Assembly (NCBI GenBank): GCA_964426945.1
Contig: CAYRSS010000009.1
Location: 53,285-117,284 of the forward strand
DNA: 64,000 nucleotides
Origin: CAYRSS01 sp964426945
GTDB taxonomy: Bacteria > Planctomycetota > Phycisphaerae > UBA1845
Direction of reading: 5' to 3'
Shown here: positions 26,937 through 35,346 of the stretch, piece by piece
Layout: each line of letters opens with the position of its first letter
Numbering within the stretch: position 1 is the stretch's first letter
Notes under the pieces: generated by a model
The model's database searches: none
What the model saw: only the letters and a program-made list of their open reading frames with translations
Told to the model about the DNA's origin: nothing
Made by a program: the position numbers and the translations under genes

Positions 26937-28028
26937 TCAGTTGCGAGGCAGGACTACCTCCTCGCCCTCACGCAACCCGGCGAGCACCTCCCGATCGTCA
27001 CCCACGGCCTCCCCCAACTGCACGGCCCGACGCCGCATCTCGCCGTCGACCGCCACGTCGACCAGTTCGATCTGCCCTACGCGGCGGACTGCCGCGGCGG
27101 GGACCACGAGCAACGCTTCCTCATCAAGGGGAATGAGCAGGCGGCCGAACATCCCGCTGTAGACATTCGGCGGGCAGGGACCTGTCACTTTGACGAGGAA
27201 GCTGCGACTGGCGGTTTGCGCTTCGGGGACGATTTCGCTCACGCGGCCGTCACAGGTCTTGTCGAGTGCGTCGATGCGGACGCCGATGGTCTGATCAACT
27301 GCGAGCCGGCGAGCAAGCGACTCGCGCACGGTGGCGATGAGCTGCATTCTTGACGGGTCGTAGAGCGTGAGCAGGACGTCGCCCGGGCGAACCGTGTCGC
27401 CGGCCTCGACCCGCCGGTCGATGATCGTGCCTTCGATCGGAGCGGTGATGGTCGTGTAGCCAAGGACGGTATTCGTTTCGGCGAGTGCCTGGGTGGCGCG
27501 CTCTACTTCTGCACTGGCCGCTTTGAGCGTGGTACGCGCTCGCTCGACCTCGATGTCGGTCGCCGCCTGGCGGCTCAGTAGCCCCTCCACGCGGCGCAGC
27601 TCGACCTCGGCATGGTCCCGCTGGGCCGTGGCCGAGGCGAGCACCGCATCAGCCTGCTGTAGGCGGGCGCGGATGCCTTCGTCGTCAAGCCGGACGAGCA
27701 CTTCGCCCGCGGCGACCGGCTGTCCGGCCTGCGCGCGGATGTCGACGACTTTGGCCAGGATCTTGGACGCCACCGCAACCTCGTGAACCGCCCGAACGCT
27801 CCCCACCGCCGACTCGATGCGCGGCAAGCGGACCCGCCGCACCGGGGCGAGCGTGGCGTCGGCGGGAACCGGGCGCGACGCGGGGGCCGCAGCCGTGTCG
27901 TCGACCTTCCGCTCGAACGCGCCGGCCAGCCACGTCAGCAGCACGAGAACCACCAGGAGCATCCCGACGCCCGACGCCACCTGCGCCGCGACGCGGAGTT
28001 TCGCCGATCCCGCCATACCGCTGGACAT
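26937..28028 (-). CDS. RND efflux periplasmic adaptor (membrane fusion protein)
   Basis: A 363-residue adaptor that links an RND pump to an outer-membrane channel. An N-terminal membrane anchor (MLLVVLVLLTWLAGAFE) is followed by a first lipoyl half (VHEVAVASKILAKVVDIRAQ, AGQPVAAGEVLVRLDDEG), an alpha-helical hairpin rich in Ala/Arg/Glu (about 120-185), and the second lipoyl half (TITAPIEGTIIDRRVEAGDT). Beta-barrel and C-terminal domains follow (PGDVLLTLYDPSRMQLIATV, EDEEV-like end). The start ATG lies 42 nt after the stop of the AhpD-like gene and has a GGGAG ribosome site. Confidence 0.92.
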   Translation of the reverse strand: MSSGMAGSAKLRVAAQVASGVGMLLVVLVLLTWLAGAFERKVDDTAAAPASRPVPADATLAPVRRVRLPRIESAVGSVRAVHEVAVASKILAKVVDIRAQAGQPVAAGEVLVRLDDEGIRARLQQADAVLASATAQRDHAEVELRRVEGLLSRQAATDIEVERARTTLKAASAEVERATQALAETNTVLGYTTITAPIEGTIIDRRVEAGDTVRPGDVLLTLYDPSRMQLIATVRESLARRLAVDQTIGVRIDALDKTCDGRVSEIVPEAQTASRSFLVKVTGPCPPNVYSGMFGRLLIPLDEEALLVVPAAAVRRVGQIELVDVAVDGEMRRRAVQLGEAVGDDREVLAGLREGEEVVLPRN

Positions 28029-28070
28029 GCTGACTCTCCCTTCGTGAGGGCCATTTCGCGCGGCGCGGCT

Positions 28071-28415
28071 TCAGACGTGCGGTTCGATGTGGTCGAGCGC
28101 CTTGATCACTTCGGGGACATGGGTGAATGCCGGACCGCCCTGCATCATGACCGCGACGCCCGCCGCTTCGAGCACCTGCTCCCGCGATGCGCCGGCCTCC
28201 ACGCATTTCTTCACGTGCAGGTTGATGCAGGGCATGCAGCGGCCGGCAAGGGCGATGCCCAGCGCGACCAGCTCCTTTTCCCGCACGGTCATCGCGCCGG
28301 GCTTCATCGTGTGCTGGAACAGAGCGCCGAAGCCCTTCATGATGTCGCCCGCCTGTTCGCGGAGCGCGGGCTGATCCTGCTCCCACCTCTGGAAAAACTC
28401 GGCCGTCGTAGTCAT
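28071..28415 (-). CDS. Carboxymuconolactone decarboxylase-family protein (AhpD-like)
   Basis: A 114-residue all-helical cytosolic protein. KELVALGIALAGRCMPCINLH shows the AhpD-type active site E-x11-C-x-x-C-x3-H (Glu48, Cys60, Cys63, His67). Proteins of this kind act as thiol peroxidase partners or redox-active hexamers. GASREQVLEAAGVAVMMQGGP is the second conserved block. A strong AAAGGAGG ribosome site precedes the ATG. It is the second gene of the arsR-led unit, 151 nt after arsR. That gap contains an AT-rich island (28500-28535) that may hold an extra promoter. Its presence suggests that the pump substrate or inducing stress is oxidative or electrophilic; this is inference. Confidence 0.85.
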   Translation of the reverse strand: MTTTAEFFQRWEQDQPALREQAGDIMKGFGALFQHTMKPGAMTVREKELVALGIALAGRCMPCINLHVKKCVEAGASREQVLEAAGVAVMMQGGPAFTHVPEVIKALDHIEPHV

Positions 28416-28566
28416 CGCAGAAACCTCCTTTACAGATTGCGGCCTCGCCGCGTTCGCACAGTCAGACCGGCAAGCACGCCCGGTGCCAACGGCAGAAGTA
28501 TCGTAATGTCGTCATTCATCGATATTTTACGCACGGCGAGCCGGCGGCCACGCGAGCCTCAGGGCC

Positions 28567-28893
28567 TCACGCGCCGCCGAAGTGGCATTTCACGCAATCG
28601 ATGATCCCCTGCAGACACTGGCTGGCCGGGCGATAGTAGATCCGCCGGCCGTCACGGCGACACTCCAGCAGGCCGCGATCCTTCATCTTGCCAAGGTGTT
28701 CCGAGGCGACGTGGCTGCGGATCCCGCAGGCCTCCGCCAGCTCGCCGACCGTCCGCTCGCCGCTCAGCAGCAACTCGACGATCCGCAGCCGGTGCGGATG
28801 AGCCAGCGTCCGCAGGCATTCCGCGGCCCGGCGCATCGCCGGCATCCCCACAAGCCCCGTCGTCACGTATTGCTGTCCCAATTGGCGTGCCAT
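28567..28893 (-). CDS. ArsR-family winged-helix transcriptional regulator
   Basis: A 108-residue DNA-binding repressor. LRTLAHPHRLRIVELLLSGE and RTVGELAEACGIRSHVASEHLGKMKDRGLLE form the helix-turn-helix, and CRRDGRRIYYRP is the wing. Cys residues lie in the N-terminal helix (AECLR), in EACG, in LECRRD and in a C-terminal D-C-V-K-C-H motif, so metal or thiol-based sensing is possible. The promoter's -10 box sits only about 9 nt upstream of the ATG, so the message is nearly leaderless unless translation starts later at the in-frame ATG at 28845. It probably controls the downstream AhpD-like, adaptor and RND genes. Confidence 0.88.
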   Translation of the reverse strand: MARQLGQQYVTTGLVGMPAMRRAAECLRTLAHPHRLRIVELLLSGERTVGELAEACGIRSHVASEHLGKMKDRGLLECRRDGRRIYYRPASQCLQGIIDCVKCHFGGA

Positions 28894-28901
28894 CACAGGT
28901 T

Positions 28902-28929
28902 ATAATATCGCAATATCTCGATGTGTCAA
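28902..28929 (-). promoter_or_regulatory. arsR promoter with ATAT-N4-ATAT dyad
   Basis: On the minus strand TTGACA (28929-28924) and TATTAT (28907-28902) are separated by 16 nt, close to the sigma70 ideal and in a short AT-rich island inside GC-rich DNA. The plus-strand sequence ATATCGCAATAT covers the -10 side as a symmetric ATAT-CGCA-ATAT dyad, a plausible ArsR operator. Confidence 0.6.
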
Positions 28930-29006
28930 GTCCAAAGCCGAGCCCGTGACGTGGGCGAGACACGCCCCCGCCACCCCAACCGCCGGCGCGGGCGGGCAAG
29001 ACCCTG

Positions 29007-30149
29007 CTACCAGCCGGTCTCCGCGAACACTTTCTGCGCCGCCGTAACGCCCGCACCGATCGGCGCGCGGTGGCCCAGCTCCTGGAGCGTCAGCTCCAGC
29101 GCCGAGATGACGCCGATCGTGTCGAACGCGTCGACGTAGCCCATGTGCGAAAAGCGGACGATCTTGCCCTTCAGGTCGCCCTGGCCGCCCGCAATGTGGA
29201 AACCGTACTTGTCCTTGATGATCTTGCGGAGCTTGCCCTCATCGAGGCCGTTGGGCACGGTCACCGCCGTGACCGAATCCACCGGGTCGGTCGCGTACAC
29301 GCTCATGCCGAGCGCAGTGACCGCCGCGCGCATCGCCCGGGCCATCATCGCCGTCTCCTTCCAGAGCGGCTCGAGCCCGCGCTCCTTGATCTTGCGCAGC
29401 GTCATCACCGCCCCGCGGATGAGCGTGTTGGCGGGCGTGTAGGGCGTGTCCCAGTCGGCCATCGACTTCTTGTAGGCCTTCAGATCGAGGTAGAGCACCG
29501 GCGGCTTGGCGGCTTCGACGCGCTGCCATGCCCGCTCGCCGACCGCCAGAAACGCCAGCCCCGGCGGCAGCATCAGCGCCTTCTGCGAACCGGTGATGTA
29601 CGCATCCACACCCCACTCATCCATCTTCACCGGGATCGCCCCGACCGCGGTGATGCCGTCGACGATCGTCAGCACGTTGCGGGCGCGGCAGAGCTTCGCG
29701 ATACCCTCCACGTCGGACAACGCCGTAGTCGTGGTTTCGCTGTGCACGACGATCACCGTGTCGAGCTTTTTGTCGGCGTCGAGCGCTTTCTGGATGTCCG
29801 CCACTTTCGCGCCGGTCCCCCAGGGCAGATCGAGGATCGTGTGGTCGATGCCGAACGCCTGGCAGACCTTGCCCCAGCGTTCCGAGAACTTGCCATTGCG
29901 GACCACCAGCGCCTTGTGCCCCGCGCCGCAGCAGTTCACGATCGCGGCTTCGGCGGCGGAGGTGCCGCTGCCGGTGATGGTCAGGCACATCGCCTTGGTC
30001 TGAAACAGGTATTGCAGAAGCTCGTGCACCTCCTTGAACATCGCCTTGAAGTCCGAGGTGCGGTGATGTTCGATGGGTCGGGCCATCTCGAGCATCACGT
30101 CCTCCGGCGCCATAACCGGGCCGGGCGTGAGCAGGCGGTACTTTCTCAT
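29007..30149 (-). CDS. Class V aminotransferase (alanine-glyoxylate / serine-pyruvate type)
   Basis: A 380-residue PLP enzyme of fold type I. It begins RKYRLLTPGPVMAPEDVML, the classic start of alanine-glyoxylate and serine-glyoxylate aminotransferases. ITGSGTSAAEAAIVNC binds the cofactor phosphate. VVHSETTTTALSDVEGI, IVDGITAVGAIPVKMDEWGVD and ITGSQKALMLPPGLAFLAV follow, with Lys190 as the Schiff-base lysine. The C-terminal domain ends FSHMGYVDAFDTIGVISALE, also typical. Likely substrates are alanine or serine with glyoxylate or pyruvate, but they cannot be fixed from sequence. A GGGGGA ribosome site precedes the ATG. It is a single-gene unit. Confidence 0.92.
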   Translation of the reverse strand: MRKYRLLTPGPVMAPEDVMLEMARPIEHHRTSDFKAMFKEVHELLQYLFQTKAMCLTITGSGTSAAEAAIVNCCGAGHKALVVRNGKFSERWGKVCQAFGIDHTILDLPWGTGAKVADIQKALDADKKLDTVIVVHSETTTTALSDVEGIAKLCRARNVLTIVDGITAVGAIPVKMDEWGVDAYITGSQKALMLPPGLAFLAVGERAWQRVEAAKPPVLYLDLKAYKKSMADWDTPYTPANTLIRGAVMTLRKIKERGLEPLWKETAMMARAMRAAVTALGMSVYATDPVDSVTAVTVPNGLDEGKLRKIIKDKYGFHIAGGQGDLKGKIVRFSHMGYVDAFDTIGVISALELTLQELGHRAPIGAGVTAAQKVFAETGW

Positions 30150-30303
30150 GTCGAGTCCCCCTTTCCCTGAGGGTGTTGGTGCGCATCAGAAATCGTTGCA
30201 GGCACGGGCATTATAAACCGCAGCACGCGGCGTGCCACGGCGCAGCGAACCTCCGGCCGCCCGCCCCGTCGACGCTCCGCCGCCGACTGGGCACAATGCC
30301 GCC

Positions 30304-30789
30304 ATGAGCGAGAACGCCGCGCAGGACTTCTACCCCGACGACTTCGCCCGCTGTTACGGCTGCGGCCGGCTGAACGAGCACGGCCTCCACATCCGCAGCC
30401 GGTGGGACGGCGATGAGACCGTTGCGGTGCTCACCCCACGCCCCTATCACACCGCCGTCCCGGGCTACGTCTACGGCGGGCTGATCGCCTCGCTGATCGA
30501 CTGCCACGGCACCGGCTCGGCCGCCCTGGCCGCGTACCGCGCCGCCGGGCGAGAACCGGGCTCCGATCCTCCCTTCCGCTTCGTGACCGCCTCGCTGAAG
30601 GTCGACTACCTCCGCCCGACGCCGCTGGGCGTCCCCCTGGAGGCCCGCGGGAAGATCGTCGAGGTGAAACCTCGCAAAGTGATTACCGATATCGAGCTGA
30701 GAGCCGGCGGCGATGTGTGCGCCCGCGGGCAGGTGGTAGCGGTGCTGATGCCGGATTCGATGCGGGCGGGGACTTCGGCGGGGTCGTGA
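30304..30789 (+). CDS. PaaI-like hotdog-fold thioesterase
   Basis: A 161-residue protein of the 4HBT/hotdog family. It opens with FARCYGCGRLNEHGLHIRSRW, where C-x-G-C precedes the substrate helix as in many PaaI-type proteins. VPGYVYGGLIASLIDCHGTGSA is the central hotdog helix with the catalytic Asp. FVTASLKVDYLRPTPLGVPLEARGKI and VCARGQVVAVLM are strand motifs of the same fold. Expected activity is hydrolysis of an acyl-CoA or acyl-ACP thioester; the acyl group is unknown. The start was chosen as the first ATG that leaves a compact protein; the upstream frame is Pro/Arg-rich. Confidence 0.82.
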   Translation: MSENAAQDFYPDDFARCYGCGRLNEHGLHIRSRWDGDETVAVLTPRPYHTAVPGYVYGGLIASLIDCHGTGSAALAAYRAAGREPGSDPPFRFVTASLKVDYLRPTPLGVPLEARGKIVEVKPRKVITDIELRAGGDVCARGQVVAVLMPDSMRAGTSAGS

Positions 30790-30970
30790 ACCGCGTGATT
30801 TCGCCCCGACGGGGCGCAGGATCGTGGCCGCGGGCGGAGCGAGCCGCCGTCCGCGCAGCGGACCGCGGCGAGCGCAACCCGTGGAAAGCGGCGACGACGT
30901 CGCCACTCGCCCCGGCAGGGGCGAAGGATGCGCCTCGCGCGTTCTCACCACGACCGTCCAGCCAACCGCC

Positions 30971-33253
30971 CTACGGCCTCGCCGCCGGGCAGACCAGCGC
31001 CGGCCGGGTATCGGCGTCCGCGCACGCAGCGTCAGTCGGCGCTTTGCCGAGCCCGTGCGCGGTCATCGCGGCCGCGAACGCGGCGAAGTCGTTCAGGTCC
31101 GCGTCCTGATCGCCGTCGTAGTCGATCGCGGGACGGTGCGGCCCTTGGTCGAAGTCCCGTCCGAAGCTGGCTTGCAAGGTCACGAAGTCTTGCAGGTCGA
31201 CGTCGCAATCGCCGTCGAAGTCGCCGTACTTCGTGAGGACGGCGCGGATGGGCGTGCCGCCGGGGAACTCGTTGCTATCGTCCCCGGTGCTGACGAGACG
31301 TCCGCCGTAGTACACGCGGCGTCCCTGCACGTCGAGCGCGACCCTGCCCGTGGAGTGGTCGAGCACGATGTCGCCGGAGAAGTACAGCGCCTCTCCGGTC
31401 TTGCCCGGTAAGGTGCTTTGCTGGTTGCGATGAACATCGACGATCTTCAGCGTGTAGCGGGGCGTTGAAGAAGGGGTCCGGCTCCACAGGCGGGCCGCGA
31501 CGTCGATGAGGAGTCGATGCCACTGGCCGATGCGGACCCGTTCTTCAGTGCCCAGCCGAGCCGATTCAATCGTCCCGACGCCCAGACTCCGCCAGCGCTT
31601 CGCCGCCGGCGCGTCCATGAACAGCACGTTGCAGACGTCGACGGAGATGGCCTCCATGGTGCCGCCCGGCGCGGCGTGGTAGCCGAGGAACACGAGGTCC
31701 ACGCCCGAGCTGTCCCAGGCGGTCGCGGGAGCTTTCCAGAGTTCCGTCTCGATATCGAATGACGTATCGCGCAGCCCGATCAGCAGGTCGTTGGGCCGGC
31801 CGATAACTTGCGTCCCCGCGGCGAGGCACGAACCGGCGTCGAAGCGGAGACTTGGCGTCGGATTCCCCGACTTCGCCTTGTTGTAGACCGTGAAGATGTT
31901 GCGGCCGCGGGAGTAGTAGGCTGCATCCTCCTCATCCACCGGATTCGGAAGCTCCGAATCGAATAACTCCCCGAGCGGAATCTCGGTCGGCATCGCCGGT
32001 GGCGAGTCGCCCGGATCGTCGGGATGCTCGTACGGGCCGTAGAGCAGTCGGGATTCGTCCGCGAACATCGGATAGCTGTGGGCGTCGGTGAGGCCTTCTT
32101 CGCTGCCGAAGATGTCCATCCTGGCGCCGTACCCGAGTTCGATGTACGCCGGTGGGTCTTCGCGGTGACCGCGCATGACGAGCAACCCGCGTCGCGGCTC
32201 CTCGTGCGCGTCCGGCGGCGAGGCGATGACAGGCAGTAGCGACGACACGCGCACCAACGGTCCCAGCCCGGTTGAGGAGCTCTCACCCGACGCGGTCAGG
32301 CTGCCCAGAACGCGCAACCCTTTGACAGGCTCGCTTGCGATTTCATTCGCGGCCGCTTCGGGGACGTTGACCAGCAGACAGTCATTCGGCCCGTGTTGGT
32401 CTGTGCAGTCTACGATCGGCAACCCAACGGTGGGAAAACCGTGGTTGTTAGGTCGCTGACCCCGCAGGTCCAGGGCGTGTATCTCCACGAACCCCCGGAA
32501 CGCGGCCTGCACGCGCGCGGATCCGACAGGCTCCAGGGACCAGTAATCGAGGTTGATCCCGCGCCGGGCGAAGACCTGACTTCCGGTGATCGTCCAGGCG
32601 CTTTCACCGGCGGCGACAACGGGCGTCGTCACCTCGCTGTCGATCTCTCCGGCGAACACAGCTGGTGGCCCAAATTCTTGGAAAACAGGCGATGCGAACC
32701 CGACATCCAAGAAGCCATGCTCGATCTGCCAGCGTCCGGGCCCGATCCGCTCCGTGACCCAACCTTCAGCGAGGGTGGTGGAGGAGCCGATCATCTCAAC
32801 CTCGACGCCAGCAATGGTGGCCGTAGTGGCTGTTCCGGAGCCAAGCCAGTTTCCGGCGTCTAGTTGATCACTCGGTCCGAGTCTGATCATGTAGTCATTG
32901 AGCGACAGGGATGAGTCTTTCAGGATGTCGCCCGTCGTGGAGAGCCGGGTCGCGGTAAGCCCGCCAGCCTTTCCGAGCTTCAGGATGCCGTCGGCCTCGG
33001 CCGTCAGCGTGGCGATCAGGCCCTGGCTCGATGCCCACGTAGGATCGACGATCGTGCCGCCTGACGTGCTGATGCCGAAGATTACATCATCCAAGTGGTT
33101 GGGCATCGATCCGGGGAACCAGTTGTCCCCTTCGCTCCAGTTTGGGGAGGGGGGATCGGCCGCACCAATCCAGTCCTTCCCGAATGCCGGGACGGCCGGG
33201 AGCAGGATCACGGCCATCAGTGGCCACCTCGTAGCCGACTTGCACTTTGTCAT
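30971..33253 (-). CDS. Secreted dockerin-bearing protein of unknown function (760 aa)
   Basis: A signal peptide (RWPLMAVILLPAVPAFG) is followed by a large beta-rich region beginning KDWIGAADPPSPNWSEGDNW, the opening phrase of autotransporter-like or beta-helix passenger proteins in planctomycetes. The C-terminus has a full type I dockerin pair: GDFDGDCDVDLQDFVTLQ and DYDGDQDADLNDFAAFAAAM. No enzymatic motif was found. The start is fixed by AAGGAGG 7 nt upstream of the ATG. The next gene upstream on the same strand also encodes a dockerin protein, so the two may be cotranscribed. Confidence 0.78.
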   Translation of the reverse strand: MTKCKSATRWPLMAVILLPAVPAFGKDWIGAADPPSPNWSEGDNWFPGSMPNHLDDVIFGISTSGGTIVDPTWASSQGLIATLTAEADGILKLGKAGGLTATRLSTTGDILKDSSLSLNDYMIRLGPSDQLDAGNWLGSGTATTATIAGVEVEMIGSSTTLAEGWVTERIGPGRWQIEHGFLDVGFASPVFQEFGPPAVFAGEIDSEVTTPVVAAGESAWTITGSQVFARRGINLDYWSLEPVGSARVQAAFRGFVEIHALDLRGQRPNNHGFPTVGLPIVDCTDQHGPNDCLLVNVPEAAANEIASEPVKGLRVLGSLTASGESSSTGLGPLVRVSSLLPVIASPPDAHEEPRRGLLVMRGHREDPPAYIELGYGARMDIFGSEEGLTDAHSYPMFADESRLLYGPYEHPDDPGDSPPAMPTEIPLGELFDSELPNPVDEEDAAYYSRGRNIFTVYNKAKSGNPTPSLRFDAGSCLAAGTQVIGRPNDLLIGLRDTSFDIETELWKAPATAWDSSGVDLVFLGYHAAPGGTMEAISVDVCNVLFMDAPAAKRWRSLGVGTIESARLGTEERVRIGQWHRLLIDVAARLWSRTPSSTPRYTLKIVDVHRNQQSTLPGKTGEALYFSGDIVLDHSTGRVALDVQGRRVYYGGRLVSTGDDSNEFPGGTPIRAVLTKYGDFDGDCDVDLQDFVTLQASFGRDFDQGPHRPAIDYDGDQDADLNDFAAFAAAMTAHGLGKAPTDAACADADTRPALVCPAARP

Positions 33254-33378
33254 TCGGTCCTCCTTGATCGAGTTGCCTTCGGTCCGGCCGCGCTTCGACG
33301 CAGCCAGACACCTCCGCCGATTGGCGTTTGACGAACTTCGAGTCCCCTGATCCGCAATCCACAGTCGTGGCCCCAGCC

Positions 33379-34842
33379 TCACGGAGCCCGCGGTCCCGTC
33401 CACCCTTTCAGCAGCGCCTCATAGTCCTGCAGGTCCACCCAGCCGTCTTGGCCGAAGTCGCAGCCCCAGCAATCGAGCGGTAGCGCTCTGTCGCGGCGGG
33501 ACTGGCACTCCATGAGGCGGGTCAGATCCTGAAGGTCCACGTCGCCATCGTAGTCCACGTCACCGGCGGCTCGTGGTCCGTGCATCCGCTCGCGAAGCAT
33601 GTCGTAGTCAGCCAGATTAATGGCCCCATCGCGATTCACGTCAGCGACGGCGCAGTGCAGGGCCATTGCCTGCCCTTCCGCCGGCCAGCATTGCTGCAGG
33701 ATGGCGAAGTCGTCGAGATCCACGTCGAAGTCGTGGCTGATGTCGGCGGGGATTGTCATGCGGCGAAGGACCGATACGTCGATATGCACGGCGGTTGGGC
33801 CGGTCCTGTAGGCCATGGCAATCTCGCCCGTGTCATTGATCCGAGCGCTACCACCTGGCGCCCCGAGCACTCGGAGCCACTGGCCTCCGTGCCACAGCCA
33901 GATATCAAGAGGATCGGTCTCCGTCGGTTTGCCGCGAAGCGCGATCTGGCCCTGCGCATTGGGGGCCACGTCGCCCTCGAAGCCGATTCGGGCGACCTGA
34001 CCCGTATCGTGGCGATACAGCATGGCGCCTCGCAGCGCAATTGAGGTTCCGTCCGTCCAGCCGACGTCGCCCCAGCGATTGGGGAGCGTAATGCCGACCT
34101 GTCTCGGCCCGGCGATCGTGGTGATGGCACCATCCGACAGCAGGTCGACGTACGCATGCCACGGCGACACACAGAAGTTACCACGCTGCCATGTGAAGAA
34201 GCCGTCTCCGGCACCGACAGGGGCTTGGGGAAGCAGAGGATCGTCCATCAGGAGGAGCGAAGTGGCGCCGCGGTTGTGCATATAAAGGTGCTTGCTGACG
34301 CCGGCGCATCCGTAGTACAACCACCGCTCCCAAACCACGCGCCCGCTGGCGTCGATGGCCGGCTGCGTGTTCGGCCCGTCGGTGTCGGTGACCCAGGTGG
34401 TGACGCCGTCCGCCCACCGCGCGACGTGATAGGTCGTCGGGTCGTCTTGCACGGTTCCGGCGACGAACACAATCGTGCCAGCGTCGTTGATTTCAGGGGC
34501 GCTCGCGAGGAGGCCGGCTGGGCTGACCTGCCGCAAGCGTCCATTGTCCCACAGCATGATGTGCCGCCAGCCGGGCTGAGGAATCGCGCGTTTGGCCCAA
34601 GCCACCTGACCGCGGTTGTTGATGACCTGGAAGAGGTTCGTGTGCCCATCGTCGGTCAGGCGGAACAGCTCATAGCCTTCCGGAATCTGCCCCGCCGCGG
34701 GGCTCGCGGATACCAGCGCGAGGAAGCCGAGAAGGAGTGCGCGGAAACCGACCCCGTTGCGCGGTCCGGTCCGGCGGGGCCTCGCCGTGAATCGAGGTGA
34801 GTGAGAGCGAACCGGGCGCGCTGCCGGCTGAATGAAGTTCAT
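33379..34842 (-). CDS. Secreted protein with two dockerin pairs (487 aa)
   Basis: A long twin-Arg-free signal region (VGFRALLLGFLALVSASPAAG) is preceded by a basic N-terminus of about 35 residues. The body contains repeats such as VINNRGQVAWAKR, EINDAGTIVFVAG, AIDASGRVVWERW and RINDTGEIAMAYR. These are N-D/N-x-G-x-I/V-x-F/W blades typical of the choice-of-anchor or HAF-repeat type of extracellular protein. The C-terminus carries four Ca-loop motifs (HDFDVDLDDFAILQ, DVNRDGAINLADYDML, DVDYDGDVDLQDLTRL, DFGQDGWVDLQDYEALL), i.e. two dockerin pairs. A GAGGAAG ribosome site precedes the chosen ATG. Confidence 0.78.
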   Translation of the reverse strand: MNFIQPAARPVRSHSPRFTARPRRTGPRNGVGFRALLLGFLALVSASPAAGQIPEGYELFRLTDDGHTNLFQVINNRGQVAWAKRAIPQPGWRHIMLWDNGRLRQVSPAGLLASAPEINDAGTIVFVAGTVQDDPTTYHVARWADGVTTWVTDTDGPNTQPAIDASGRVVWERWLYYGCAGVSKHLYMHNRGATSLLLMDDPLLPQAPVGAGDGFFTWQRGNFCVSPWHAYVDLLSDGAITTIAGPRQVGITLPNRWGDVGWTDGTSIALRGAMLYRHDTGQVARIGFEGDVAPNAQGQIALRGKPTETDPLDIWLWHGGQWLRVLGAPGGSARINDTGEIAMAYRTGPTAVHIDVSVLRRMTIPADISHDFDVDLDDFAILQQCWPAEGQAMALHCAVADVNRDGAINLADYDMLRERMHGPRAAGDVDYDGDVDLQDLTRLMECQSRRDRALPLDCWGCDFGQDGWVDLQDYEALLKGWTGPRAP

Positions 34843-35132
34843 AACAGCTTCCTCGCCATCTCGTGGCGCACGGAAAACGCCCACCGCGCCGAAGCACGGC
34901 AGCCTGTTTAGGTTTCGCGAGCTTTCGATGCGGGCGCAGCTGCACCCCAGTAAATGCCCTGACGAGCGGCACCTGGCTCCCCCTGGTGGGTCCCTGCACG
35001 GGAAGCCGGATGCGCCGCCAGAGGATTATACGGGCACGCCACAGGCTCGCCTAATCCGAATTCGAGCAAACTTGAAGCGTGGAGCGGAGGGACGGTCTGA
35101 TAATCTCGATGGTGCGGTCCGCGCAGCCCCGC

Positions 35133-35186
35133 CGGCCGGCGAGACGCCGGCCGCTGCGCAGATTCCGGCCGGCGAGACGCCGGCCG
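35133..35186. repeat. Two copies of a REP-like hairpin
   Basis: Two near-identical 25-base units lie head to tail. In each, CGGCCGGCG and CGCCGGCCG form a perfect 9-bp stem around an AGA loop (35133-35153 and 35166-35186), each followed by CGCT or CGCTAC. They sit in the 504-nt gap between the dockerin gene and ilvC, where no gene is supported. Confidence 0.7.
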
Positions 35187-35270
35187 CTACCGATGGGGAG
35201 CCCCGGTCGGCTTTGCACGTGCCGCTGCGGGGAAATGTCGAAGCCCGGTGAGCAGGGCCTGCGCGGCTCG

Positions 35271-35310
35271 GTGGCCCTCTGTGTGCCTCAGTGTCCTCTG
35301 TGGTTCGTCT
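35271..35310. repeat. Text-like intergenic element (CCTCTGTG/CACAGAGG type)
   Basis: The plus strand reads CCTCTGTGTGCCTCAGTG followed by TCCTCTGTGG. Its complement is the CCACAGAGGACACTGAGGCACACAGAGG family that gives spurious T-T-E-D-T-E-A-H-R peptides. I recognise this as a widespread dispersed intergenic sequence in planctomycetes, verrucomicrobia and related groups. Confidence 0.5.
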
Positions 35311-35325
35311 TCGATCCCGCCCCAC

Positions 35326-35346
35326 CGGCCGGCGAAACCCCGGCCG
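35326..35346. repeat. Third REP-like hairpin, abutting the ilvC stop codon
   Basis: CGGCCGGCG, loop AAA, CCCCGGCCG: the same unit as at 35133 and 35166 with one mismatch in the stem. It begins one base after the ilvC stop (TAG on the minus strand), so it would form a hairpin at the very 3' end of the ilvC message. There is no T-tract. Confidence 0.65.

Noticed and set aside
35133..35186. CRISPR-like direct repeats
   Set aside because: There are only two adjacent copies and one distant copy, with unequal spacing (8 nt and 139 nt between units). The units are hairpins without unique spacers of 30-40 nt, and no cas gene is present.
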